From contig CM077822.1 of the NCBI GenBank assembly GCA_039720395.1, positions 19,975,674-20,039,673 of the forward strand: DNA of 64,000 nucleotides, written 5' to 3'. Of the stretch, positions 33,069-45,770 are shown in pieces. The stretch comes from Liquidambar formosana (taxonomy: Eukaryota > Streptophyta > Magnoliopsida > Saxifragales > Altingiaceae). The notes below the pieces were generated by a model that had not been told where the DNA came from, did no database searches, and saw only the letters and a list, made by a program, of their open reading frames with translations. The stretch's first letter is position 1; each line of letters starts with the position of its first letter. Position numbers and translations under genes: made by a program.

Positions 33069-33876
33069 GTTTGGCGACTCCGCTGGGGATTTGTGGGCTA
33101 GACTCTATAAAGTTTAATTGGGCTAGGTTAATTTCTTATGTTTAATTAAAATCAATCACATTGCATCCGCTTGATTGTGTGCTTTCATTTATTACATTGT
33201 GTGCGCAAACTCTTGCATGCTAGGATCGATGTCCCTCGATGTATCCTTGCCAACGATGGGCCTAGTTTCAACCTTGGTTTTCCTGATTCCAAGTGTTGGG
33301 GCGAAAGCTATCAACCTCTCTTGCCTAGTACCCTTGGGCTTGCCTTTGGGTATATTAAATGAGTTAATCACGTACTGCTGGACCCACGCGGCGTTCCTGA
33401 TGCCACATATGGTTAGGTATAAGGATTGCTCAAGCAAGTGAAGGACCCTAGCCTACCCTCTTTTAGTTCATGTAGTGGGCTTTGTAGGACACTATGGTCT
33501 CACCTTTATGCACCCACATTTGTTTGTAATGATGCTATGCTGTATTTGTGGTGTGAGGCTTTATATCTTATGCCCTTAACATATACCTTTAAACCCTAAC
33601 TTTTGTTAAGGCCATGGGTTAGGAGGAATAAGTTAAGGAAATAGGATGTAAAGCTATGTTTGTGATGTGCTAGTCCTAGGGGAACAATTAAACCTAATTG
33701 AAGGACTCTATGCCCTATTCTTTTAAACATACCCTTAATCCATGACCCTTGTAAAGGTAATTGGATAAAAGGAATGAATTAATTGAACATGGTGTAGAGA
33801 CCGAGTTCATTAAGGAAAATATGGAGCTTTAGGACAAGTCCTTAGGCTAAAGGTTAAAACTTTTTTATCCATAGAC
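33069..33876 (+). other. 5' leader of A0 with primer-binding site
   Basis: TGGCGACTCCGCTGGGGA at 33072-33089 is the primer site; its complement fits a tRNA-Arg 3' end as described for Ogre-like elements (from memory). A block conserved with the B and D leaders runs about 33230-33425 (TCCCTCGATGTATCCTTGCC, then CACGTACTGCTGGACCCACG). Short ORFs here are not conserved in frame between copies. Confidence 0.7.
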
Positions 33877-36800
33877 GTGGTGGCTTGGATCCGCAATCCA
33901 CAAGGGCGTCTAGTGAGTGTTGAATCTACCCATCAGACAGACATGGCCGATGAAAGAACTAGTGAGGGGCACTTTGACCTTGAGGCTTGCCTGAAAGCCA
34001 TCATAACCAAGCTTGATCATACCGCCGAGATATCCAATACCGCATTGAAAATGGCTCAAGAGAACCAACAGAAGATGGCGGATCTTGAACAAAATGGCTC
34101 TAAGGCCCATCCCTCGAGTATACCTCATGGGGCTGGCATCGAAGAGGGACCTCAATCTAATGAGAACACCAAGACAAGGGGATAAAGTAGCTCGAAACCT
34201 ATGGTCACCAACCTAGAAGGGGAAACCAAAGGGAAAGGTTCTAGCAGTGATTCCGTGTTAGCTAGCAAGGTAGAAGCATTGGAGAGAACTATAAAAGGGA
34301 TTCGTAGGGCCGATGATATGGTCGATGTGAGGACTTTATCTCTATTTCCAATGGCTCGTATTCCATTGCAATTCAAGATGCCGGAGTTAGAAAAGTTCGA
34401 TGGGACGGGTTGCCCTAAGACTCACTTGAAGATGTATGTGCGAGCTATGCACCCTCGAGGGGCTACTGACGAGCTTTTAGCTCAAATGTTCCATGAAACC
34501 TGGCTACTTCCGCTTTGAAATGGTTCTTGTCCTTGGATGAGAATAGAACTCGGACTTGGAAAGATATATGCAATGAGTTCTCAGAGCACTACAAGTAAAA
34601 CACAGAGGTGGATGTTACTCGAAGGGACCTGGAAACTACCAAGCAAGGGGCTCATGAAACCTTCTTCGCTTACATTACAAGGTGGAGACAAAAGGCGTTG
34701 AGAATGACAGATAGGCTAAATAAGGAAGACCAAATTCAGCTGGTGGTTAAGAACTTGTTGCCCGTGTATCACAATCACTTATTTGCCCACTATTTCCCTA
34801 ATTTCAAAGCTCTCATAGGGGCTGGCACGCAGGTTGAAGATGCTATCAATGATGGGACAATCAAAACTGAGGAAGTGAGGAGTCGCAAGACAAACTTTAC
34901 TGGGAAGAACAATGCCGAGGTCAACACCATAACTCAACCCATCCAACCCTTCTCTCTCAATGATGTCAACCCACCTCGCCATTTCACTGACCTATTCATG
35001 CCACTCGAAAGAGTCCTTGAAAAGCTTGTAAGCCGTGACCTATTGAAGCCACTCGACCCAAGACCCCCACCAAATCCCTTACCCAAGAACTACAACGAGA
35101 ATGAGTACTGCAAGTACCACCAATCCAAAGGCCATGCCACCAATCGTTGTGTTCGCCTTCGCCATCAAGTCCAAGACCTCATTGACAAACAAGTCATTTC
35201 ACCACCAACCCGTCCAAATGTCACCCGTAATCCTCTCCCATCTCACAACAACACACCCCCACTTAACACCATAAATGCCATTGGGGTTGAATCCTCTCGC
35301 CCTCGCCAATCCATAAGACAATACACTCCACTCCCCATGACCTTAACCCGTCTCTTCACCATTTGCCGCAATAACAGCCTCATCATGCCACTTCCACCAA
35401 AGCCAAGGCCATCAACCCCTCACCAATATTGCCAATACCATCGTGCACCCGGCCATGACACCGAGGCTTGTTCTATACTAAAGAAGATCATTCAAGACCT
35501 CATTAACCAAAAAGTTTTGTTGTTGCCAAAGAAATCTATCCAACAAGAGCTGAAAGAAAGATATGAAGCAGGGGATCCTCAGGTTGGCCTATTAGGTGAA
35601 TCATCGAGGAAATTTGATTACTATGTGCTGTACTCAAGCCCAAGCCCAAGCCCAATATCAGATGAACCGATAGTCCCTACGGGTTGGGATGACTTACCAA
35701 TGGAAATGGAGAGCATCGACATGATAGAATGGGATGACTTAATGAATGACTCCGAGGAAGTCCATGACATATGGGCTAGTGATGATGAGTTAGACCATAT
35801 AACCAGAGGGGGTCGCCATTTCAAGCCTCCCCACTTAGAATCTGAGAATCTGTTGGAAGATTTGGAAGGGCAGAGGCGTCCTAGCTTGCAAGAAGAAGAG
35901 GATGAGGTGCTTAGGCAGTTGAAAAAGACCAATGCCAACATCACTATTTGGGGCTTGCTCATGGCCTCGCACAAGCACAGACAGATCGTGTTGAAACTGT
36001 TGAATCAGGTACAAGTTCCCATTGATATATCTCCCGAGGGACTGGTACATTTGGTGAATCCAACTCCCAAGAACTCAACCATCGTGTTCACCGATGTGGA
36101 CCTACCCAAAAGCGGGCCAAGCCATTCTTAAGCTCTCTATGTGACCGTTGACATTATGGGGAAGAGGGTACCTACTATCCTTATCGACAATGGGTCTGCA
36201 CTGAATGTATGCCCTCTCAGAACTGCCACTGTCTTGGGTTTGGGACCCACCGATTTCACGCCATCTGGGCAGACCGTAAGAGCCTATAACAACACCCGCC
36301 GAGAAGTAATAGGGGTAGTTACTTTGCCTCTTATCATGGGACCTATTGAATTTAGGGTGGAATTCCAAGTGTTGGATGTGCCGTCATGTTTCAACTTGCT
36401 GTTGGGCCGACCTTGGATCCATCCCGCTGGGGCTGTGCCATCTTCACTCCATCAAAAGGTGAAGTTTCCTCATGAAGGAGCCATAGTAACACTTCAAGGG
36501 GACTATGAATTGAAACTCGCAGGCGTGCCTATATGTGAGATACAACCAGAATCAACAGCAGTACCACTATCTGGGTTTGACTATGTCCAATGCATTGAGA
36601 AAGAACTTAAGAAGGGTGAATTAATACCCTTGGACTTTTGCCCCCATGGCAACTTGCATGTTGGTGAAATCTTGAGAAGAATGAGTTTCTTTCCAGGCAT
36701 GGGGCTAGGGCGTCGCCAACAAGGGATCCCTGAGTCTGTTCAGAGTCGAGTCACCTCATATACTTTTGGGCTAGGATATGAGCCCTCTAGAAATGATCAT

Positions 36801-37282
36801 GCAGAAATGCTAAGGAGGAATAAGGAGAAAGTAAGAGCCAAAGCCGAGGGAAGGGTACCAGACCTGAAAATCTCACCATATCGACCTACTTTGAATGGTT
36901 ACTTCGTCAAAGAGGGGGATGATTTTCTATATTGCGGGTTTCCAGAACCCACCTTTGACCAAGCTACCAAGATCCGAGTTCCGGGTTTTGAAATCTTCTT
37001 TACCGAATGGTATCCAATCACAGCTGAAATGGTGGATGATGAAGCCATCAATGATGAGTTCTGGGAAAAGAAAGAGGAGGACTGGGTAGAGAACCTTGAT
37101 GCAGGGGCTATGACTGAAATGTTCCAAGATATGATTCTCACCGTGGAAGACTCGACCATTGAAGAACTCCAGGGTTCGTCCATTAGCCATGCTACCATGC
37201 CACTCCTGAATTGGTACCTTGAATGTGGTGTCATTGTGGAGATCCATGAAGAAGAAGATCTTGGCCTACCTGATAGCAGCTT
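33877..37282 (+). pseudogene. gag-pro: gag-pro of A0
   Basis: The first ATG is at 33943 (MADERTSEG), but a conserved open stretch (VVAWIRNPQGRLVS) precedes it. Then come the capsid-like core (IPLQFKMPELEKFDGTGCPK), CHHC motifs YCKYHQSKGHATNRC and YCQYHRAPGHDTEAC, the protease site LIDNGSALNVCP (aspartate codon at 36186) and a long acidic C-terminal part ending in DLPDSSL at the intron donor. Breaks: TAA at 34183-34185, a frameshift near 34500, TAA at 34596-34598 and TAA at 36129-36131. Closely related to gag-pro of B2. Confidence 0.88.
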
Positions 37283-37449
37283 GTAGGTGTCTTAGTTTAG
37301 TAATATTTCCCCAATTCAATAAGATGTATCTACTTAACTCACCTTGTGGAGTCATAGTATTGATACAGATTTGTTTGTTTTTCTTCTTTTGTGTGTCATT
37401 CCTACTATTCCTAGTCAATAAAGTGTGCTTTTTTTCTCTATATATGCAG
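37283..37449 (+). other. gag-pro/pol intron of A0
   Basis: The 167-bp intron has donor CTTGTAGGT and acceptor TATGCAG. Removing it eliminates the gag-pro stop and joins the pol frame in phase 2 (VSFLSSMDIYG). The same sites occur in B2 and D. Confidence 0.65.
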
Positions 37450-38439
37450 TGTCTCTTTTCTCTCCTCTATGGATATTTATGGCATGGATATAGATCCTAG
37501 GAACGATGTCCCCCCGGAGCTCATTGAGCAAAGGAAAAGGGGCGTCACCGAACCTAATATGGATGAATTGGAATCAATCAACTTAGGGACGAATGAATTG
37601 CCAAGAATAGTTAAAATTGGGAAAACCCTCTCCCCCGTTGAAAAAGAAAAGATGATCTCCCTCTTGAAAGCCAACATTATGGCTTTTGCATGGTCTTATG
37701 AAGACATGCCTGGCATTGACCCCGATATTGTGCAACACTATATCCCCATTAATTCCCTAAAGAAGCCGGTAAAGCAGAAACTCAGAAGATTAAAACCAGA
37801 ATGGGCTCTAAAAGTAAAAGAAGAGGTAACTAAACAACTAGACGCGGGTTTCCTCCAAGTTGTGGAGTACCTCGAGTGATTGTCGAATATAGTGCCTATG
37901 CCTAAAAAAGATGGGAAAGTGAGGATGAGTGTCGATTTCCGAGATCTCAACGCCGCGAGCCCCAAGGATGACTTTCCTTTACCCCACATCGACGTATTGG
38001 TAGATAGCACAATGGGACATGCACTCCTCTCCTTCATGGACGGATTCTCCGGGTATAACCAGATAAAGATGGCACCTCAAGACATGGAGAAAACAGCCTT
38101 TATCACGCAATGGGGAACGTACTGTTACAAGGTAATGCCTTTTGGCTTGAGAAACGCTAGGGCTACTTACCAAAGAGCAGCAACGACCTTATTGCATGAT
38201 ATGATCCATAAGGAAGTCGAGGTTTATGTCGATGATATGATCGTGAAGTCCGTGGATAGAGAAGGGCATTTTAAGGCACTAGAGAAATTCCTAGAGCGAG
38301 CAAAGAAGTACAATCTCCGTTTAAACCCACAGAAGTGCACTTTTGGTGTCACTGCGGGCTAGTTATTGGGATTCATGATCACTAAGAGGGGCATAGAAGT
38401 GGGCCCAAGGAAGATAAAAGCTATTGTAGAGATGCAGCC
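37450..38439 (+). pseudogene. pol: pol of A0, N-terminal half of reverse transcriptase
   Basis: It starts after the intron with VSFLSSMDIYGMDIDPRND and runs through KQKLRRLKPEWALKVKEEV, VPMPKKDGKVRMSVDFRDLN, SFMDGFSGYNQIKMAPQDME and YVDDMIVKS. A TGA at 37877-37879 replaces a Trp codon and a TAG at 38360-38362 a Lys codon. B1 inserts after KAIVEMQP, so thumb, RNase H and integrase are absent here. Confidence 0.88.
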
Positions 38440-41400
38440 TGTCACACCCCATTTTTGTCACCTTAGCTAGGACGTATCATTTCATGTAGGATTTTGAGTC
38501 CTTTTTGAGTCTAGTCTTTTGCATTGAGTTTCTATGGCGTTGAATATCATGTGTATGAATTTTGAAGTGATTTGGAGTTTATCTCGATGGTCAATAAGAA
38601 CTTTTGTGACTTTAAGGGCATAATCATCTTTTAAGCCGTATATTTTCCATTTGACCTTGGAATGATTCCCGAGTCATCCCATCAAGATTATATGAGTATA
38701 TAGAGTCCATATATAGGTTCAATTTCATGAATTAATGGTTTGAGATCAATTCGGTTCGTAATGGTTCGGGTTGGCTAAAAGACCCTTTCTTGGTTTGCTC
38801 AAATTGACTCATAAGACCCAATCAATTTTCTCTCATTTAACTTCAATTGGGCTTTATTTATGTCCTAAACATGTTTAGAAAGACCGATTTTCGATTGGGA
38901 AAGCATTTGGTTCGACCTTGTGTACAAGCTCAGCTTAGCGACGGTGAAGCACCATGGTTAACCACCTTTGTAAAACCTAACCATGCACCCATGGTTAAGG
39001 ATTTTTGTCCTAAAAATGCCTAAAAATGTGTTCCCCTTCGAAACACGGTCGTTTTGGCTTTTATTTTGTCAAAATCGGACTTAATTTGAAGATTTTAGGA
39101 CTTTTGAAGCAAGTAGAAGTCAAAACCGAAGCGGAAATAGAGGACCCTCGGGTAACCGTCCGGGGCTGGACGGTCAGCCGTCTAGGCCCAGACGGCTAAC
39201 CGTCCAGGCCTAGATGGTCACCCGCGGAATCCTCTTTTAACTCGAACTCTGACTCTATCTTCCCTTTTTTTACGGTTTCCTCCGCCAAAACAACTTGTCT
39301 GAGCTTAGGAATGTGTAGGTTTGAGTTGTTTGAGCACCAAGAGAGTCTCTAATAGCCCTAGGATCATTGTTTAATGAATTAATCTTAGCCATTGGTTTAG
39401 GGGGTCAGTTCTCTATATAAAGGACATGATATTCAGCACATAGGGGGAGGTTAATTGCACTTTACACTTAGAGAGAGAGGGAGCTACGAGTTTGGAGAGC
39501 TAGAAGGACTTCAAGAGGAGGCTCTTCAACCCCAAGCAAGCAAGGAAACAAGAGGTTTGAAGACAAGGAAGAGTCTACAAGAGGTAAGCCTATCCCTTCA
39601 ATGCTGAACATGAATTTCTGCTTCTCCTTCTTCTCTTTCTTCTTCTTCTTTTAAGATAGTTATGGTGCATGCAATTGCTCTTCTTATGGATTGAATTCAA
39701 TGTTTATGTGATGTTATATGAATGATTTTAGGATAGTTCATGGCTTTATATGTTGGATAATCCCTGGTTTACCAAGGATTTGATAGCCTTATTCGTTCTA
39801 TCTTCTTAAATCATGCATAGTTCACATGTTTAGGTTGCTGTGATTATTATCATGTGTGGATGTTCCTGTTAGTCAATATATGCTATATGAATGATATTCA
39901 TGATAATTTGAGCATGTCTTAGAGTTGTTTCATAGGTTTTAATGCATAGTTGTGAGATTAGGGTTTCGATAACCCTAAAATCGCATAGGTCTTATACAGC
40001 ATGCTTAGCTTAGCTTTTTGAGTTGTTGCTCATCATAGTCATTCTATATATGCTGCATATAGTTGAATCATGTTAGGTTTGCATTCATGTAGTGGGTTTT
40101 ATAGGGTTTTTGGAGACATTATCCTTTTTTAAGGATAATTATCCTTTTCGTTGAGTGAGGTTTTGCATGAGAGCCTTCTGTGATGTGTTTAAGCATGAAA
40201 TCTCTTCTTTTGTGTTCTAGGGTATATATTTTACGTAGGATATGCTGATTGCACCTCCCCATAACGACTTTCTTACGTGAAATTGTCTTAGGATAGTTTC
40301 GCTTAAGAAAGCTCGCCGTGGGGAGGCCTATTTTCATATTTTACATAAACTATCATCTTTTTGGTTAGAATGTGCTTTGTTATCATGTTTATTGATATTA
40401 TTGGGGTCTCTTATGCTTGTTAGTGTGTCTTTGGTAGGTTTTTATGCATGTTAGTCGAGTCATTGCATGTAGGAGTGAGTTAGAGTCCTTAGTTATTCAT
40501 TATTCTTGTTGTTTGCATGATTAATGGATGATTTTAGGCCTTGTCAAGGTTTTGTCCAGATTTGCATATTGCTTTCTTTGCATGGTTTTGTGCACTTGTA
40601 AGGGTGCAAATAGGTACAATGCTTGTCCTATTGCAAATAGGGCTGCTATGGTCTGAAATGGCTAATGTTTGGAACTTGTGCGCTCAGGTAAGTAGGGTTT
40701 GAAGGTACCCCAATTCACCTTTCTTTTTCTTTCTTTTCTCTTCTCCCTCCTAGGGTTACTTCTTAATACGAGCTTATGGTGTTTATCAAAGGTTTCCTTT
40801 AAAAGTAAAATTCTGGTTTTCTATCAAAGTTTTCCTCTTGTGGATGTTTTCTTTTTGTTTTGTTTTATTTGAGTGATTGTGCATGAAATGATTAGATGGA
40901 ATATATGATATGCATGCTGCCTTGTGATGATACATGATGATATTTGAGTGAAAAAGATCTTAAGTTAGCCCAATTAAATTAAGAGACCAACTCGGGCGAT
41001 GTGGGTGCCTATGGGCTTTTGCCTAGGATCCAAGTATCCTAGGCTTTTTCTTTTCTTTTCTTTTCTTTTTGTTTTGTTTTATTTGAGTGATTGTGCATAA
41101 AATGATTAGATGGAATATATGATATGCATGCTGCCTTGTGATGATATATGATGATATTTGAGTAAAAAAGATCTTAAGTTAGCCCAATTAAATTAAGAGA
41201 CCAACTCGGGTGATGTGGGTGCCTATGGGCTTTTGCCCAGAACCTTCCCACGTCGTAACTTAGCCCCCGAATCCAATTTTCTGGTTTCAAAGACTTTGCT
41301 TTTCCTTTAATGGAGTCATGTGGTTTTGAAAATAAAACATTTTTGTGGTTTTCCTCTTTTCCCTAAAAAATGAGGTGGCTACTCCCTTTTTGTTTGTTGT

Positions 41401-41461
41401 CTTTCATACCTATTATCATTTTGCCAAACCCTTGTGGGCCGCGCTTTTTCGTGGGTTCACA
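38440..41461 (+). repeat. LTR of B1 (B type) with internal duplication
   Basis: TGTCACACCCC...GGGTTCACA, 3022 bp. The three-unit module is at 39147-39226 and TATATAAA at 39415. Relative to B2, about 190 bp near the 3' end (TTTTGTTTTATTTGAGTGATTGTGCAT... to CAACTCGGG) is present twice (about 40857-41032 and 41069-41240), and the CGTAGGCGCTCTTCGTGAGG segment normally before the CTAGGAT hairpin is missing. Confidence 0.88.
39147..39226 (+). promoter_or_regulatory. Palindromic promoter module, B type (ACCGTCC), three units
   Basis: 80 bp with units ACCGTCC/GGACGGT, GCCGTCT/AGACGGC and ACCGTCC/AGATGGT, joined by CA and TA. It starts CTCGGGTAACC and ends GGTCACCCGCG. It closely matches the antisense-promoter module of B2 at 54510-54589. 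Confidence 0.75.
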
Positions 41462-42120
41462 GTTTGGCGACTCCACTGGGGATGTCGAGGGCTAGACTCA
41501 TTTAATTTGATTGGGCTAAATTAATTTCTTATTGTTAATTAAAATCAATCACATTGCATTCGCTTGATTGTGTGTTTTCATTTATTGCATTGTGTGCGCT
41601 ACTGTTGCATGATCACTCAATTGTCCCTCGATGTATCCTTGCCAACTGATAGCCTAGTTCGACCTTGGTTTTCCTGATTCCATGTGTTGGGCGAAGCTAT
41701 CAAACCTCTCTTGCCAAGTACCCATGGGCTTGCCCTTGGGTATATCAAATGGATCAATCACGTACTGCTGGACCCACGCGACATTCCTGATGTCACATGT
41801 GGTTAGGTATAAAGATTGGTACAAGCAAAGTTGAGGACCCTAGCCTACCCTCTTAAAAGAAAGAATTGCATGTAATGGGCCTTCTAGGACACCGTTGGAT
41901 CACCTATATGCACACACATTGTTGTGATGATATGCTGTCGTGTTTGTGATGTGTTGCCATGCTTTGTTGATTGAGTGGGTAATTAAAGGAAACTTTATAT
42001 CCTACATCCTTAATACGTACCCTTCCCCATGACCCCCACAAGGGTAATTGGTTAAGAGAACTAATTAAGGGTGTACGTTGTAAAGATTTTGAGATAATTA
42101 TGGAAGCTTAGGATGGACCC

Positions 42121-45090
42121 TGTCACACCCCATTTTTGTCACCTTAGCTAGGACATATCATTTCATGTAGGATTTTGAGTCCTTTTTGAGTCTAGTCTTT
42201 TGCATTGAGTTTCTATGGCATTGAATATCATGTGTATGAATTTTGAAGTGATTTGGAGTTCATCTCGATGGTCAATAAGAACTTTTGCGACTTAAAGGGC
42301 ATAATCGTCTTTTAAGCCGTATATTTTCCATTTGACCTTGGAATGGATCCCGAGTCATTCTCATGAGTTCATATGAGTATATAGAGTCCATATATAGGTT
42401 CAATTTCATGAATTAATGGTTTAAGATCAATTCGGCTCGTAATGGTTCGAGTTGGCTAAAAGACCCTTTCTTGGTTTGCTCAAATTGACTCATAAGACCC
42501 AATCAATTCTCTCTCATTTAACTTCAATTGGGCTTTATTTATATCCTAAATATGTCTAGAAGTTCAATTTTCGATTGGGAAAGCATTCGGTTCAACCTTG
42601 TGTACAAACCCAGCTTAGCGACGGTGAAGCACCATGGTTAACCACCTTTGTAAAACCCAACCATGCACCCATGGTTGAGGATTTTTGTCCCAAAATACTT
42701 AAAAATGTGTTCCCCTTCGAAACACGGTCGTTTTGGCTTTTATTTCGTCAAAATCAGACTTAAATTGAAGATTTTAGGACTTCTGAAGCAAGAAGGAGTC
42801 AAAACCGGAGAAAAAATAGAGGACCCTCGGGTAACCGTCCAGGCCTAGTTGGTCACCCGAGGAATCCTTCTTTAAGTCAAACTCTGACTCTTCTATCCCT
42901 CTTTTGACGGTTTCCTCCGCCAAAACAACTTGTCTGAGCTTAGGAGTGTGTAGGTTTGAGTTGTTTGAGCACCAAGAGAGTCTCTAATAGCCCTAGGATC
43001 ATTATTTAATGAATTAATCCTAGCCATTGGTTTAGGGGGTCAGTTCTCTATATAAAGGACATGATATTCAGCACATAGGGGAGGTTAATTGCACTTTACA
43101 CTTAGAGAGAGAGGGAGCTACGAGTTTGGAGAGCTAGAAGGACTTCAAGAGGAGGCTCTTCAACCCCAAGCAAGCAAGGAAACAAGAGGTTTGAAGACAA
43201 GGAAGAGTCTATAAGAGGTAAGCATGTCTCTTTAATGCTGAAGATGAATTTCTGCTTCTTCTTCTTCTCTTTCTTCTTCTTCTTCTAAGGTAGCTATGGT
43301 GCATGCAATTGCTCTTCTTATGGATGGAATTCAATGTTTATGTGATGTTATATGAATGTTTTTAGGATAGTTCATGGCTTTATATGCTTGATAATCCCTG
43401 GTTTGCTAGGGATTTGAGAGTATTACTCTTGTTATCCTCTTAAATCATGCATAGTTCACATGTTTAAGTTGCTGTGATTATTATCATGAATTAAGGCTCC
43501 TGTTAGTTAATATATATGATGTGAATGATATTCATGATAATTTGAGCATGTCTTAGAGTCATTTAGTAGGTTTTTATGCATAGTTGTGAGATTAGGGTTT
43601 CGATAACCCTGAAATCGCATAGGTCTTATACAGCATACTTAGTTTAGTTTTGTGAGTTGTTGCTCATCATAATCATTCTATATATGCTGCATATAGTTGA
43701 ATCATGCTAGGGTTGCATTCATATAGTATGTTTTATAGGTTTTTTGGAGACATTATCCTTTTCTAAGGATAATTATCCTTTTCGTTGAGTGAGGTTTTGC
43801 ATGAGAGTCTTCTGTGATGTGTTTAAGCATGAAATATTTTCTGTTGTGTTCTAGGGTATATATTTTACTTAGGATATGTTGATTGCACCTCCCCATAACG
43901 ACTTTTTTACGTGAAATTATCCTAGGATAGTTTCGCTTAAGAAAGCTCGCCGTAGGAAGGTCTATTTTCATGTTTTACATGAAATATCATCTTTTTTATT
44001 AGAGTATGCTTTATTATCATGTTTATTGATGTTATTGGAGTCTCTTACGCTTGTTAGTGTGTCTTTCATAGGTTTTTATGCATGTTAGCTAGGTCATTGC
44101 ATGTAGGATTGAGTTAGAGTCCTTAGTTATTCATTATTCTTGTTGTTTGCATGATTAATGGATGATTTTAGGCCTTGTCAAGGTTCTGTCCAGATTTGGA
44201 TATTGTTTTCTTTGCATGATTGTGTGCACTTGTAAGGGTGCAAACAGGTACAATGCTTGTCCTATTGCAAATAGGGCTGCTATGGTCTGAAATGGCTAAT
44301 GATTGGAGCTTGTGCGCTCAGGTAAGTAGGGTTTGAAGGTGTCCCAATTCACCTTTCTTTTTCTTTCTTTTCTCTTCTCCCTCCTAGGGTTACTTCTTAA
44401 TACAAGCTTATGGTAATTATCAAAGGTTTCCTTCAATATAAAATTCTGGTTTTTATCAAGGTTTTCCTCTTATGGAAGTTTTCTGTTTTGGATTAAATCA
44501 ACATATTTTCAAATAAGGAAACCTAGGGTTTTTACCATAGGTTTGTATTAGGTTGTAACCCTATTCTTTTCGAACTACGTGGACTTTGATCCATGTATTT
44601 CGCTGCATGGTACGTAGGCGCTCTTCGTGAGGCTCAAGTCCATTCTAGGATCCAAGTATCCTAGGCTTTTCTTTTCTTTTCTTCTTTTTTTCTGTTTTGT
44701 TTTATTTGAGTGATTGTGCATGAGATGATTGGATGAAATATATGATATGCATGCTGCCTTGTGATGATATGATGATATTTGAGTGGAAAAGATATTAAGT
44801 TAGCCCAATCAAATTAAGAGACCAACTCGGGCGATGTGGGTGCCTATGGGTTTTTGCCCAGAACCTTCCCACGTCGTAACTTAGCCCCCGGATCCAATTT
44901 TCTGGTTTCAAAGACATTGCTTTTCCTTTAATGGAGTCATGTGGTTTTGAAAATAAAACATTTTTGTGGTTTTCCTCTTTTCCCTAAAAAATGAGGTGGC
45001 GACTCCCTGTTTGTTTGTTGTCTTTAAACCCCCTTATATATTTCTGCCAAACCCTTGTGGGCTCCGCGCTCTCTTTTTCGTGGGTTCACA
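42121..45090 (+). repeat. 5' LTR of B2 (B type)
   Basis: TGTCACACCCC...GGGTTCACA, 2970 bp. It carries a one-unit module (42826-42861), TATATAAA at 43049 and the CTAGGATCC/ATCCTAG hairpin near 44646-44665 with a T-rich run behind it. The primer site TGGCGACTCCACTGGGGA follows at 45094. Confidence 0.92.
42826..42861 (+). promoter_or_regulatory. Palindromic promoter module reduced to one unit (B2 5' LTR)
   Basis: Only one unit (ACCGTCC, AGGCCT, AGTTGGT) remains between CTCGGGTA and CACCCGAG. The 3' LTR of the same element has three units (60571-60650). The difference is exactly 44 bp, two 22-bp units, as expected from slippage between the repeated ACCRTCC arms. Confidence 0.75.
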
Positions 45091-45770
45091 GTTTGGCGAC
45101 TCCACTGGGGATGTCGAGGGCTAGACTCATTTAATTTGATTGGGCTAAATTAATTTCTTATTGTTAATTAAAATCAATCACATTGCATCCGCTTGATTGT
45201 GTGCTTTCATTTATTGCATTGTGTGCGCTACTGTTGCATGATCACTCGATTGTCCCTCGATGTATCCTTGCCAACTGATAGCCTAGTTCGACCTTGGTTT
45301 TCCTGATTCCATGTGTTGGGCGAAGCTATCAAACCTCTCTTGCCAAGTACCCTTGGGCTTGCCCTTGGGTATATCAAATGGACCAATCACGTACTGCTGG
45401 ACCCACGCGACATTCCTGATGTCACATGTGGTTAGGTATAAAGATTGGTACAAGCAAAGTTGAGGACCCTAGCCTACCCTCTTAAAAGAAAGAATTGCAT
45501 GTAATGGACCTTCTAGGACACCGTTGGATCACCTATATGCACACACATTGTTGTGATGATATGCTGCCGTGTTTGTGATGTGTTGCCATGCTTCGTTGAT
45601 TGAGTGGGTAATTAAAGGAAACTTTACATCCTACATCCTTAATACGTACCCTTCCCCATGACCCCCGCAAGGGTAATTGGTTAAGAGAACTAATTAAGGG
45701 TGTACGTTGTAAAGATTTTGAGATAATTATGGAAGCTTAGGATGGACCCTTAGGCTGAAAAATTGAGTAT
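45091..45770 (+). other. 5' leader of B2 with primer-binding site
   Basis: The primer site is at 45094-45111. A segment conserved with A0 and D covers about 45250-45440 (TCCCTCGATGTATCCTTGCC, then CCCTTGGGCTTGCCCTTGGG and CACGTACTGCTGGACCCACG). No stable ORF is conserved; it may hold packaging or dimerisation signals. Confidence 0.65.

Larger units (their letters stand above)
30356..38439 (+). mobile_element. Element A0: Tat retrotransposon, 5' half, cut by B1
   Basis: LTR 30356-33068, primer site 33072-33089, leader, gag-pro to 37282, intron 37283-37449, and pol to 38439, where B1 begins inside the RT. The 3' half would lie beyond the window. At least five nonsense codons and one frameshift show it is inactive. 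Confidence 0.88.
38440..42120 (+). mobile_element. Element B1: LTR plus leader, cut by B2
   Basis: LTR 38440-41461 is followed by a primer site (41465-41482) and 638 bp of leader nearly identical to 45112-45749 of B2. At 42120 (GATGGACCC) a second LTR starts, whereas B2's leader continues GATGGACCC-TTAGG. This fits insertion of B2 into B1's leader; a rearrangement by unequal recombination is also possible and cannot be tested because the right side lies outside the window. Confidence 0.75.

Noticed and set aside
33175..33441. Overlapping leader ORFs that could be an Ogre-type ORF1
   Set aside because: The homologous leaders of B1, B2 and D have indels and stops in this stretch, and no common protein is kept. 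Only the nucleotide block is conserved.
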